Assembly: GCA_050874905.1 (NCBI GenBank)
Contig: JBNMLP010000002.1
Coordinates: forward strand, 62,001 to 126,000
From: NC2004 sp050874905
GTDB taxonomy: Bacteria; Bacillota; Clostridia; Lachnospirales; Lachnospiraceae
Direction of reading: 5' to 3'
Length of the DNA: 64,000 nt
The translations under genes were made by a program, and so were the position numbers. Positions within the stretch are counted from its first letter, which is position 1. Each line of letters opens with the position of its first letter. The notes below the pieces were generated by a model that was not told the DNA's origin, ran no database searches, and saw only the letters and a program-made list of their open reading frames with translations. Below are positions 48,147 to 56,965 of this stretch, in pieces.

Positions 48147-51047
48147 TTAATCTGTATTTGATGTGTATGCAGGCACCACTGCCTGAGTCTGTTCCTGCTT
48201 TTTATTCTTCTTGTCCTTCTTATCCGCTTTTGCTTCTTCTTCACTGAAGTAGTATTTATATACATCCTTTGCAACTTCCATTGCATTAGAGGAAGAATAA
48301 CCATGTGGAATTACTACTGTAACAGAAATCTCTGGTTTTTCATATGGCGCATAAGAAACAAACAGTGCATGGTTAGAACGGGTCTTGTCCTCCTCTGCAG
48401 TTCCTGTCTTACCTGCAACCTCCGTATGCATGGAGTTGAAAATTTCTTTATGCAGCTTTCCGTGTACCACCTCATACATTCCTTTGTGGATCGCATCCCA
48501 TGTGCTGGAAGAAAGATCCACCTTGTTTACCAGTTCCGGTTCATATTCTTTTACTGTATTTCCATCGCTGTCTGTCTGCTTATCCAAAATACTTAAAGAA
48601 TAGCATTTTCCACTGTTGGCAACTGTCGTAACATAGCGGGAAAGCTGTACCGGAGCAAATGAATTCTTACCCTGTCCAATCGCAGAACGCACGGCATCCT
48701 GATTGGAGATCTGTGGTTCGTTTTCATCTAATTCAATTCCTGATTTACTGTCTAATCCATACATGGAGGCATACTTGGCAAGGCGTTTCAAGCCATATTC
48801 TTCATCAATCGTACCATCCGCCTTTGTACTTAAACGATGTCCCACCTCGTAGAAGAAATAGTTACATGACACTCCAATCGCGTCCGTTACTGTAACATTT
48901 CTGTGGCGGCTTGGATAGATCCAGCACTTTGGTGATAATGGAATCACATCATATATACCTGTACAGTTGATCGTCTCTCCCCGTTTGATCACACCTTCCC
49001 CTAATCCGGCGGAAGCAGACACCATCTTAAACGTAGAACCCGGTGCTGTACTAGATTGTGTGGCACGATTCAAAAACGGAGAAGTCTTATCATTGAGCAG
49101 ACTGTTGTAATAATCATCATCCAGATTGTTTGCCAGCTTATTGTTGTCATAGCTCGGATAGGATACCAGTGCTTTTACCTTTCCGGTATTGACGTCTGTT
49201 ACCACAATGGAACCGGAACATGGATCCAAAGCAAGCTGTGATGGCTTAATCTCCAGATTTTTAACCTTTTTATACATAAAAGAATAAGCAGATAAGGCTC
49301 CTGAAGAAAGATTTACATAATCCTCATCCTTTGAAGCATCCAGGATTCCCTGATCGTACAATACCAGGCAGCAGTCTCTTCCACTTACCGTACCATCATC
49401 GATCAGATACTCCAGTACTTTTTTCTCAAATTCTGTATCATCACTCAATTCATTTTCAATGTACTTGATCAGAGCAGACATCATCTCCTCTGTATCATAA
49501 TAATTAGAAGTCAGATCAAAAGAAGAACTGTCGATCCATGATTTCTGAAAAGCGTACTCTAAAAATTCTCCTAAAGAAACCGTATCGTTACTCCACTCCC
49601 GATACATCTCATCATTTGTATCCAGCTCAGACGACTTCACAATGTTCTTTTTACAGAGCATGGAATAAATATAAGACATATATTCCTGATTTTCATCGGA
49701 AAGGTTCTTCTGTGTCGTGTGAGTAGAAAGCAGTTCTGTGCGGATCGTTGAAAGCTTATTTCGTTTCGCATTGGAAATCGCACTGCTGATCCGTTTTTCT
49801 GCATCACTCGCCTTTTTGGAACGTAAGTGATCCATACTGATAATATTGTTATTAAACAATGCAAAATACATTTCTGTTGTCGTAATATTTACAGGTGACT
49901 TTGTTTTAACGTTTGTATTTTTATAGTAGGTCAGAATGATACCAGCCAGATATTTTTCCATAATATTATAACATTCTTTTTCCAGCTCCGCATCAATTGT
50001 TAAGTAAATATCATTTCCCGTCGTAGCCTCTACTTCATCATCATTTTCTTTCAAGATATGCCCGACACTATCTACCAGAACCGTCTTGCTACCATTTTTT
50101 CCACGCAATACACTTTCATATTCCTGTTCCAGACCAGTTTTACCAATCACTTCACTGCCGGTATACTGCTCCTTCTTACCAGCTTTCTTATTTAACTCCG
50201 TTTTTTCCTCCTCGGAAATTACTCCGGTATAACCAACGATCTGCGAAAAATAAGGACTGTAATTATATTCTCTTACGGAGTCACTTTCGATATCGGCTCC
50301 CACCAGTTCATTGGCACTTTCCTTAATGGCAGCCACACTCTTATCGCTGATATCCATAGCGATCTTAACCGGCTCATACAGATTGTACCGCTTTAACCAG
50401 AGCATGTAGCGGATCGCAACAATCTTTAATGCAACCGCATCATCATATTTCTCCGATACGCCAAACATACGATCCTTTTTCAGGTCCTGATTTCCGTTTT
50501 TCAAAAACTCAAATACCGTTTTTGCATCAGCATTCTTCTGTTCTGCTGTCAGCTTCTCTACACTGCTTGCAGAATACACTTCTTTTTTAAACTGCAGAAT
50601 GGTATTTTCGTTGGAACTGGAGAATACAAACTCTCCCTTTTTGTTTCGTTTGATTTCAAAGGAATTGACGATCTTATCGCCATTTTTATCAAGAATGTTA
50701 AGAATTTTATAAAGAATTTCATTCTTTACTGCATTTTCGGTTTTATTTTCTTTTTGGGCAAGTTCTTCAATCCCGGCATCATCCCCGTTATAAGTTAACG
50801 AATAAGTCAGCCGGTTATACGCAAGCAGATTACCGTTGCAATCATAGATATTGCCCCGCTGTCCATTGGTTGTGATCGTTTTTTCACTCATGACCGTAAA
50901 TTCATCCAGATAATCTTCTCCATTTATGATCTGAAGCGAGAAAAGACGCAGAACAAGAATTCCCATCAGTACAATGAAGACAAGAATGAGCGCAAAAAGA
51001 CGATGACTTATAAAATTTAATATGGCTTCTTTTATATCACTAAACAA
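48147..51047 (-). CDS. mrdA: Penicillin-binding protein 2 (class B PBP) with a large internal insert
   Basis: PBP2 is the transpeptidase of the elongasome and pairs with RodA. The 966-residue protein has a membrane anchor (about residues 16-38) and the dimerisation domain starting with GQRGNIYDCNGNLLAYN near 62. The transpeptidase domain has all three motifs: STFK (671-674), SCN (727-729) and KTG (880-882). Residues about 370-604 form a helical, charged insert between IDAELEKECYNIM and the DPCSGSIVVTDVNTG strand; most PBP2 proteins have only a short link there. The C-terminal tail is lysine-rich. The start is a TTG, with AAGGAG upstream and in-frame stops immediately before it. Confidence 0.93.
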   Translation of the reverse strand: MFSDIKEAILNFISHRLFALILVFIVLMGILVLRLFSLQIINGEDYLDEFTVMSEKTITTNGQRGNIYDCNGNLLAYNRLTYSLTYNGDDAGIEELAQKENKTENAVKNEILYKILNILDKNGDKIVNSFEIKRNKKGEFVFSSSNENTILQFKKEVYSASSVEKLTAEQKNADAKTVFEFLKNGNQDLKKDRMFGVSEKYDDAVALKIVAIRYMLWLKRYNLYEPVKIAMDISDKSVAAIKESANELVGADIESDSVREYNYSPYFSQIVGYTGVISEEEKTELNKKAGKKEQYTGSEVIGKTGLEQEYESVLRGKNGSKTVLVDSVGHILKENDDEVEATTGNDIYLTIDAELEKECYNIMEKYLAGIILTYYKNTNVKTKSPVNITTTEMYFALFNNNIISMDHLRSKKASDAEKRISSAISNAKRNKLSTIRTELLSTHTTQKNLSDENQEYMSYIYSMLCKKNIVKSSELDTNDEMYREWSNDTVSLGEFLEYAFQKSWIDSSSFDLTSNYYDTEEMMSALIKYIENELSDDTEFEKKVLEYLIDDGTVSGRDCCLVLYDQGILDASKDEDYVNLSSGALSAYSFMYKKVKNLEIKPSQLALDPCSGSIVVTDVNTGKVKALVSYPSYDNNKLANNLDDDYYNSLLNDKTSPFLNRATQSSTAPGSTFKMVSASAGLGEGVIKRGETINCTGIYDVIPLSPKCWIYPSRHRNVTVTDAIGVSCNYFFYEVGHRLSTKADGTIDEEYGLKRLAKYASMYGLDSKSGIELDENEPQISNQDAVRSAIGQGKNSFAPVQLSRYVTTVANSGKCYSLSILDKQTDSDGNTVKEYEPELVNKVDLSSSTWDAIHKGMYEVVHGKLHKEIFNSMHTEVAGKTGTAEEDKTRSNHALFVSYAPYEKPEISVTVVIPHGYSSSNAMEVAKDVYKYYFSEEEAKADKKDKKNKKQEQTQAVVPAYTSNTD

Positions 51048-51050
51048 CTA

Positions 51051-51557
51051 CTACGCACTCCTTTTTGTATAGTCTTCGAGCTTATTATTGATGTACAGAA
51101 ACAGATTATATAAAAATAATGCGATAAAGAACGTATATACCACTTCTGGCAGCATAACATGTAATAGGTAAAACAGGAAATCTGTCCGATTCCGAAGCAG
51201 GAATCCACACACATACATTACAAAGTTATACGCAATGCTGTTGCCTAAGATCATGCCAAGCGGCAACAGTATATTATTGGCATAAAAAATTTGATTTAAA
51301 AATCCATTTCCATATCCCATACAGGTAAAAACAAGAGCATAAAGCCCCAGATCCTGTCCTCCCATAATATCTACCACAAGTCCGGCAAAAAAACCAAGCA
51401 GCATTCCTTCTGTCTGTCCCCGCATCAGGGAAAAGGAAACCACAAGGATCAGCATAATGTTCGGAATGATCCCGGCCATTGTAAAGTAGGAAAATACACT
51501 TACCTGTAAAACATAGCAAAGCACGATCAGTACAGCATATGTGATCACTCGTTTCAT
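51051..51557 (-). CDS. mreD: Rod shape-determining membrane protein MreD
   Basis: This 168-residue polytopic protein has about five membrane segments, and GFFAGLVVDIMGGQDLGLYA near residue 57 is typical of the family. It is part of the elongasome with MreB, MreC, PBP2 and RodA. GAAGGGA precedes the ATG. It ends four bases before the mrdA TTG start, so those two are probably translationally coupled. Confidence 0.92.
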   Translation of the reverse strand: MKRVITYAVLIVLCYVLQVSVFSYFTMAGIIPNIMLILVVSFSLMRGQTEGMLLGFFAGLVVDIMGGQDLGLYALVFTCMGYGNGFLNQIFYANNILLPLGMILGNSIAYNFVMYVCGFLLRNRTDFLFYLLHVMLPEVVYTFFIALFLYNLFLYINNKLEDYTKRSA

Positions 51558-51584
51558 GTTTTTCCCTTCTTTCTATAAATTTCA

Positions 51585-52562
51585 TTACTGTTGGTTTTCT
51601 GTTGTTGCCTCTTCACCAGTGGCATCCTTACTCACATCACTAGCTTCGGTGGTGTCTGCATCTTTGTTTGTTTTTTCTGTTTTCTTAGAGTTGTTCGAAG
51701 CAGCCACCTTCGAATCATCCATGTTTTCTTTCAATTCTGTAATGACAAGCACTTCTTCTAAATGTTTGAAATCAACCGCAGGTGTCACCTTTCCGGATTT
51801 CGTCAAAGAATTGCTGTCAAGCTTGATATCTGAAATATATCCGATCGTAATACCTGGTAAAAATTTGGCACTGACATTACTGGTGATCAGTTCATCACCC
51901 TCATTGATCTTGGCATCCTTACTGATATGATCTACTGTGATCGCACCATCTGCGATTGCCTTTAAATCCCCATTAACAATACAATTATCTGCGGTCGTGG
52001 AAAACATCGCACTGACATAGGAGGTATCATCAATGATCGCACGCACCTTTGCATAATTGCGACCAACTTGATATACAATACCTGCCAGACCATCTCCAGC
52101 CAGCACATTCATGTCTACCTTGATGCCATCCTTACTTCCTTTATCAATTGTAAAATTGTTATACCAGTTACTGTTATCAGAAGCGATAATACGTGCTCCC
52201 ACCTTTGGATAGGATTCATATTTCTGATCAAGCTTATAGAGGCTCCTAAGATGCTCAAGTTCTGACTGATCGGATTCCAGAGAAGCCACCTGTTGACGAA
52301 GCTGATCTACTTTCTCCTGTAATTTTTCATTATTCTTTCGAAGCTCTCCCGCTGATTTGATATCCTCCAGCCGCTGCGTTGTCCAATTTCCAATGGAATT
52401 CACTCCTCGTTCCATCGGCACAAAAATCACGCTGGAAATCGTATTGAACACCGGAATGGATTTGGAAAAAAGCAGGGTGATCGTCATTAAAATAATGCAA
52501 ATGCCTGACAATATCAAAAATACATACCGAGGCGGCAGCTTCATGGAATTGTTTCGTTTCAT
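51585..52562 (-). CDS. mreC: Rod shape-determining protein MreC
   Basis: The 325-residue bitopic protein has a basic start, a membrane segment (about residues 12-35), and a coiled coil at about 65-110. A two-barrel extracytoplasmic domain runs to about 280 (ARIIASDNSNWYNNFTIDKGSKDGI is the family signature). The tail is Thr/Asp/Lys-rich and low-complexity. MreC activates PBP2 for elongation. Its neighbours mreB and mreD are on either side. Confidence 0.95.
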   Translation of the reverse strand: MKRNNSMKLPPRYVFLILSGICIILMTITLLFSKSIPVFNTISSVIFVPMERGVNSIGNWTTQRLEDIKSAGELRKNNEKLQEKVDQLRQQVASLESDQSELEHLRSLYKLDQKYESYPKVGARIIASDNSNWYNNFTIDKGSKDGIKVDMNVLAGDGLAGIVYQVGRNYAKVRAIIDDTSYVSAMFSTTADNCIVNGDLKAIADGAITVDHISKDAKINEGDELITSNVSAKFLPGITIGYISDIKLDSNSLTKSGKVTPAVDFKHLEEVLVITELKENMDDSKVAASNNSKKTEKTNKDADTTEASDVSKDATGEEATTENQQ

Positions 52563-52589
52563 AGCGTCACATCCTAATTATAATTCTTC

Positions 52590-53594
52590 TTATTTGTTTG
52601 AAAATGCTAAATCTCTTAACTCCTCTTCTTCCATAATGCGCCCCAGTCCATAAATGACACAATCCTCCGGATGGTCGTAAAGGTTCGCACGAAGTGTCGT
52701 CTGTTCCTTGATCAGCAGATCCAGATTATGGATCTTTGATCCTCCTCCAGTCACATAAATGCCATGATCAAATATATCAGAGGAAATCTCCGGCGGAGTA
52801 CGTTCTAAAATGATCTTGATGGCTTCCATGATCACCTTTAGATCGTCTGCGATCGCACGATGCACAAACTCCCTGGTCAACGTTACCGTCGTAGGAAGTC
52901 CAGTAACCAGATAACGTCCTTTCACAACAAGTTCCTCCTCAGTTGCTCCCGGAATAGCACTTGCCAGACGGATCTTGCTCTCTTCTGCCGTTTTATTGCC
53001 GATGATCACATTGGTTTCCTTTTTCACCAGAGATACGATATCTTCATCGAGTTTATTTCCACCAATTGGAAGCAGACGGCTTACTACAATACCGCCCAAA
53101 GATAAAATACTGATCTCTGTCGTATCAGCACCAAAATCGATCAGCATGACACCTCCCGGCTTTTTTATATCCAGCCCTGCCCCCACTGCAGCAGCAATTG
53201 GTTTTTCCACCGTATGGATATGTTTGGCACGGATTTTGGCATTTTCGATCAGTTCAGAAAAAGCACGCTTTTCCACTTCCGTAATATTGGTCGGAACCGC
53301 AACATAAACATCTTTAGCCCCGTTTCCACCCTTGATATCTTTTGTTACAAAATGATACAAAATCTCCTGCATCTTTGTAAAATCAGCAATCACACCGTGG
53401 CGCATGGGAAATGTTACAAAAATATTTTCCGGTGTTTTTTCACACATGGAAAATGCTTCATCTCCCATTGCGATGATCCCGCCACTTTCTTTCATTGCGA
53501 CTACATTCTTCTGGGCAACCAAAACCTCCTGCCCTTCCTTATAAATTTTAATGTTTTTTGTTCCTATATCTATTCCATAACCTTTATGCTTCAC
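52590..53594 (-). CDS. mreB: Rod shape-determining actin homologue MreB
   Basis: The 334-residue actin-like ATPase directs peptidoglycan synthesis along the cell cylinder. Motifs are GIDIGTKNIKIY at the phosphate-1 site, LIDFGADTTEIS near residue 147 (phosphate 2), and ITGGGSKI-like VTGGGSKIHNL near 284 (adenosine). The start codon is GTG with AAAGGAG upstream. The spacing of the phosphate-1 region fits the MreB/Mbl group. Confidence 0.94.
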   Translation of the reverse strand: MKHKGYGIDIGTKNIKIYKEGQEVLVAQKNVVAMKESGGIIAMGDEAFSMCEKTPENIFVTFPMRHGVIADFTKMQEILYHFVTKDIKGGNGAKDVYVAVPTNITEVEKRAFSELIENAKIRAKHIHTVEKPIAAAVGAGLDIKKPGGVMLIDFGADTTEISILSLGGIVVSRLLPIGGNKLDEDIVSLVKKETNVIIGNKTAEESKIRLASAIPGATEEELVVKGRYLVTGLPTTVTLTREFVHRAIADDLKVIMEAIKIILERTPPEISSDIFDHGIYVTGGGSKIHNLDLLIKEQTTLRANLYDHPEDCVIYGLGRIMEEEELRDLAFSNK

Positions 53595-53615
53595 GGTTAG
53601 GACTCCTTTCCGGTT

Positions 53616-54329
53616 TTATATTAGCTGGCTTGCTTTCATACTAACATACGATTCGGCTCCGATCACAATGTGGTCCAGCAATTCCACATCCAGTAATTCT
53701 CCGGCTTTTTTTAATCTTCCGGTCAGCAGAATATCCGCTGTACTGGGAGTAGGGTCTCCTGATGGATGATTATGCAGCACAATGAAACGCACAGCCTCAT
53801 AGCGAAGGATCTCAATCATCACTTCCCGCGGAGAAGCAAGAGAAGCATTGACGGTACCAATACTGATCTCCAATTCCTTGATCAGTGCATTTTTCCCATC
53901 CAGCAAAAGGCAGTAAAAATGTTCCTTCTGATACGAATTCATCAGTTCCATATAATAATGTGCCACGGACTCTGAATCATTTAACACCATCGAAGCACGG
54001 TGGCGGCAAAGGGAAAGTCGTTTGGCAAGTTCCACTACACAAAGCAGTGTCACTGCCTTGATCTGTCCAATGCCATGGATCTTCAGATAATCCGGTAGTT
54101 TCATATAAAGCAGCCCATCTAGTCCCGGATGCTGCTCCTGTTCCATAAGAAGCCGCTGTGCCAACTGTAATGCAGATTCTTTTCTACTTCCTGTCTTTAA
54201 AATGACAGCCAGCAGCTGTGCATCCGTAAGAGACTGCGCCCCACTTAAAAGGCAGCGTTCATATGGCTGTTCACTGCACGGCAAGTCTTTCATTGGAATT
54301 GATAACTCATATGTTTTGTTCTGTTCCAT
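53616..54329 (-). CDS. radC: RadC family protein (JAB/MPN domain)
   Basis: From the ATG at 54329 the protein has 237 residues. An N-terminal helix-hairpin-helix region (LKIHGIGQIKAVTLL near residue 80) is followed by the JAMM metalloprotease-like motif VLHNHPSGDPTPSTAD near 183. RadC's molecular role is unproven despite its name. The ribosome site is weak, and a longer reading from a TTG at 54365 would overlap the upstream gene. It heads the mreBCD operon, as in many Firmicutes. Confidence 0.88.
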   Translation of the reverse strand: MEQNKTYELSIPMKDLPCSEQPYERCLLSGAQSLTDAQLLAVILKTGSRKESALQLAQRLLMEQEQHPGLDGLLYMKLPDYLKIHGIGQIKAVTLLCVVELAKRLSLCRHRASMVLNDSESVAHYYMELMNSYQKEHFYCLLLDGKNALIKELEISIGTVNASLASPREVMIEILRYEAVRFIVLHNHPSGDPTPSTADILLTGRLKKAGELLDVELLDHIVIGAESYVSMKASQLI

Positions 54330-54357
54330 AATTGATCCGAACCGGAAACAGGCATAG

Positions 54358-54618
54358 TTAAGCAAGTCTATATATTATTATAGCAATAATTACACCAATA
54401 ATACTTGCAATATTGATGTCAATGGTCAGTCCAAATGTGAGAATCATCACACCCAGATTTAACACAACCGGAGATTCCAGTCCAAATGTCTTGCCATAAG
54501 AGAGAAAACTCAACCAGCTGACATTTCGGCTCAAATGTCCGATAAAGCTTCCCAGCACGATGCCGGCAAGCAAAAGTAAAAATAAGGCCCAGCGATTCTT
54601 ACGACTGGTCGCTGCCAT
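54358..54618 (-). CDS. DUF4321 small membrane protein
   Basis: This 86-residue protein has two membrane segments (about residues 9-28 and 52-83). LAGIVLGSFIGHL and SYGKTFGLESPVVLNLGVM match the DUF4321 pattern. The start is the ATG at 54618 with GGAGG at 54630-54626. It lies 28 bases before radC at the head of the mre operon, where this family is often found. The role is unknown. Confidence 0.85.
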   Translation of the reverse strand: MAATSRKNRWALFLLLLAGIVLGSFIGHLSRNVSWLSFLSYGKTFGLESPVVLNLGVMILTFGLTIDINIASIIGVIIAIIIYRLA

Positions 54619-54660
54619 AAACATTCCTCCTTTATCGGGGACAAAAACCCATACTAAGTA

Positions 54661-54700
54661 ATAGTAGCACAAATCCCTGTATTATACAAGAATTTGTGCT
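54661..54700 (-). promoter_or_regulatory. Inverted repeat and possible promoter upstream of the DUF4321-radC-mre operon
   Basis: AGCACAAAT at 54666-54674 and ATTTGTGCT at 54692-54700 are perfect reverse complements. On the minus strand a TG-extended TACTAT (54666-54661) with TTGTAT 17 bases before it is a possible promoter. A TATAAT also lies inside the loop. It could also be a weak terminator of ynbB, though no T run follows. Confidence 0.4.
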
Positions 54701-54722
54701 TACATTTCCATTTCTTTTCCAA

Positions 54723-56003
54723 TTATAAACGAACCAATCCTGCGTCGATCACACGCTGTAGAGACTTCATGATTCCGTATTTTGCATGCGCATAAGTCAG
54801 TCCCCCCTGGAAGAACACCGTGTAAGGTGGTTTCAGCGGACCATCCGCACTAAGCTCGATCGAAGCGCCGGAAATAAAGGTTCCCGCCGCCATGATCACA
54901 TCGCTGTCGTAGCCCGGCATTGCCCACGGCTCCGGCACCACGAAGGAATCCACCGGAGCTGCCGCCTGAATTCCCTGACAGAAGGCACAAAGTCCCTCTG
55001 CACTGTCCATATTGACCGCCTGAATAATGTCGTGTCGTGTTTCATTTGCCGCCGGATGCACAGAAAATCCCAAAGATTCATATAAAGACGCTGCAAAGAT
55101 CGCCCCCTTTAATGCGGCAGCCACCACATACGGTGCTTCAAATAATCCCTGCATCAACGTCTGTGTTACACCAAGCGTAGCCCCGACTTCCTTTCCCAGT
55201 CCCGGAGAGGTCAGGCGGTAAGCACACTGCTCCACATATTCTTCCCGTCCGACAATGTATCCGCCGATCGGTGCCAGACCGCCACCTAAATTTTTGATCA
55301 GGGAACCTACACAAAGATCGGCTCCTACCTCGGTTGGTTCTATTTCCTCGACCAGCTCTCCGTAACAGTTGTCCACCATACAGATGATATCGGAACGCAC
55401 TGATTTTACAGTTTCAATGATCTGACCGATCTGCGCTACACTAAGGGTCGGTCTTGTTGCGTAGCCTTTGGAACGCTGGATCGTCACAAGCTTTGTTTTA
55501 TCATTGATCGCCTGTTTTATTCCCTCAAAATCAATGCTTCCATCTTCCTTTAGATCAACCTGACGATAGGTGATCCCGTATTCTGCCAGAGAACCCTTAG
55601 AAGGGCGGATGCCGATGATCTCATCCATCGTATCATACGGCTTGCCAACCGGCGATAACAGTTCATCCCCCGGGCGAAGATTAGCAGCCAGTGCTACATT
55701 TAAGGCATGCGTTCCACAAGTGATCTGCGGACGTACAAGTGCATCCTCGGCGCGAAACAGTGTGGCATAGATCTTCTCTAAGGCTTCCCGTCCCAGATCG
55801 TTATAGCCATATCCGGTAGTCGGAGCAAAATGTGCTTCCTGCAGTTTGTTCTCCTGCATAGCATGCAGCACCTTTAATTGATTTGCTTCTGCCATACGGT
55901 CGATGGCATCAAACCGTTCTTTGAGTTCTGCCTCCTTTTTCTGTGCCAGCTCAAACACCTGCGCACTGATTCCCATTGATTCGTATACTTTTTTTAAGTC
56001 CAT
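54723..56003 (-). CDS. ynbB: YnbB family PLP-dependent protein (methionine gamma-lyase/aluminium resistance family)
   Basis: The 426-residue protein belongs to the fold type I PLP group annotated as aluminium resistance or methionine gamma-lyase family. The PLP-binding lysine is probably in TIQRSKGYATRP near residue 198. Other family elements are APTTGYGYNDLGREALEKIYA near 60, QITCGTHALNVAL near 93, and NLGGGLAPIGGYIVGR near 239. Actual substrate and activity are not established. It follows miaA after 11 bases. Confidence 0.92.
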   Translation of the reverse strand: MDLKKVYESMGISAQVFELAQKKEAELKERFDAIDRMAEANQLKVLHAMQENKLQEAHFAPTTGYGYNDLGREALEKIYATLFRAEDALVRPQITCGTHALNVALAANLRPGDELLSPVGKPYDTMDEIIGIRPSKGSLAEYGITYRQVDLKEDGSIDFEGIKQAINDKTKLVTIQRSKGYATRPTLSVAQIGQIIETVKSVRSDIICMVDNCYGELVEEIEPTEVGADLCVGSLIKNLGGGLAPIGGYIVGREEYVEQCAYRLTSPGLGKEVGATLGVTQTLMQGLFEAPYVVAAALKGAIFAASLYESLGFSVHPAANETRHDIIQAVNMDSAEGLCAFCQGIQAAAPVDSFVVPEPWAMPGYDSDVIMAAGTFISGASIELSADGPLKPPYTVFFQGGLTYAHAKYGIMKSLQRVIDAGLVRL

Positions 56004-56014
56004 GTTGTTCTCCT

Positions 56015-56947
56015 TTATTCTGTCAGATAAGTATCTATTTGTGCAAGCAATGCATCGGTATCCGGATAGATCTGCTTGTCGAGCCAGATCACATCGCGTT
56101 CCCGTTTAAACCAGGTAAGCTGCCGCTTGGCAAAATGTCTCGTATCACGCTTTAAAATTGCAACAGCCTCATCGAGCGTTGTTTGACCATCCAGATAATC
56201 AAGGATCTCTTTATAGCCAAGCCCCTGCATACTGACAAGCTCCTTTGTATATCCCATTTCCTTTAACCGTCTGACTTCCTCCACCAGACCATCCTCGATC
56301 ATCTGGTCTACCCGGCGGTTGATGCGGTCATATAAAACAGCACGGTCATTTGTCAGCACAAAATAACGAAAATCATACGGTGATGTTTTTTGCATCTCCT
56401 GCTCGTTATGTTCCGAGATCTTCTTTCCAAAATCCTCGTAAAACTGCAGCGCTCTGACTACACGCTTAACATTATTTTTATGGATCTTTTCCGCACTTTC
56501 CGGATCTACCTTTCGGAGTGCTTCATGCAGGGCATCCACGCCCTGTTCCTTAGCATACTGCTCCCATTTTTTCCTCGTTTTCGCTGCCCCATCTTCCTCT
56601 CCAAAGGAAATGTCATAGAGCAATGCCTGAATGTAAAATCCGGTGCCCCCGACAATGATCGGCAAATGTCCGGCAGCATATATGTTTTTCAATGCTTCCT
56701 TTGCCATCTGCTGAAACCGCATCACATGAAATTCTTCGTCCGGTTCCAGACAATCGATCAGATAATGGGGAACGGACTGCATTTCCTCCGGACGGATCTT
56801 TGCCGTTCCGATATCCATATGGCGGTACACCTGCATAGAATCTGCGGAAATGATCTCTCCGTTATATTTTTTCGCTAAGGCAATGGAAAGCTCCGTTTTT
56901 CCGACCGCAGTCGGTCCGGTCAATAGGATCATTTTCTGCTTTTCCAT
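56015..56947 (-). CDS. miaA: tRNA dimethylallyltransferase
   Basis: MiaA adds a dimethylallyl group to A37 of tRNAs reading UNN codons; the miaB product here methylthiolates the same base. The 310-residue protein has the P-loop GPTAVGKTELS near residue 9, SADSMQVYRHMDIGTAK near 36, and GGTGFYIQALLY near 103. I choose the ATG at 56947, eight bases after AAGGAG; the ATG at 56953 is too close. It lies between ynbB and mutL. Confidence 0.95.
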   Translation of the reverse strand: MEKQKMILLTGPTAVGKTELSIALAKKYNGEIISADSMQVYRHMDIGTAKIRPEEMQSVPHYLIDCLEPDEEFHVMRFQQMAKEALKNIYAAGHLPIIVGGTGFYIQALLYDISFGEEDGAAKTRKKWEQYAKEQGVDALHEALRKVDPESAEKIHKNNVKRVVRALQFYEDFGKKISEHNEQEMQKTSPYDFRYFVLTNDRAVLYDRINRRVDQMIEDGLVEEVRRLKEMGYTKELVSMQGLGYKEILDYLDGQTTLDEAVAILKRDTRHFAKRQLTWFKRERDVIWLDKQIYPDTDALLAQIDTYLTE

Positions 56948-56965
56948 CTGCATGGCTCCTTCCTG

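Noticed and set aside
56390..56878. 162-codon + strand frame opposite miaA
   Set aside because: Antisense to the well-conserved miaA; no ribosome site or known motif.
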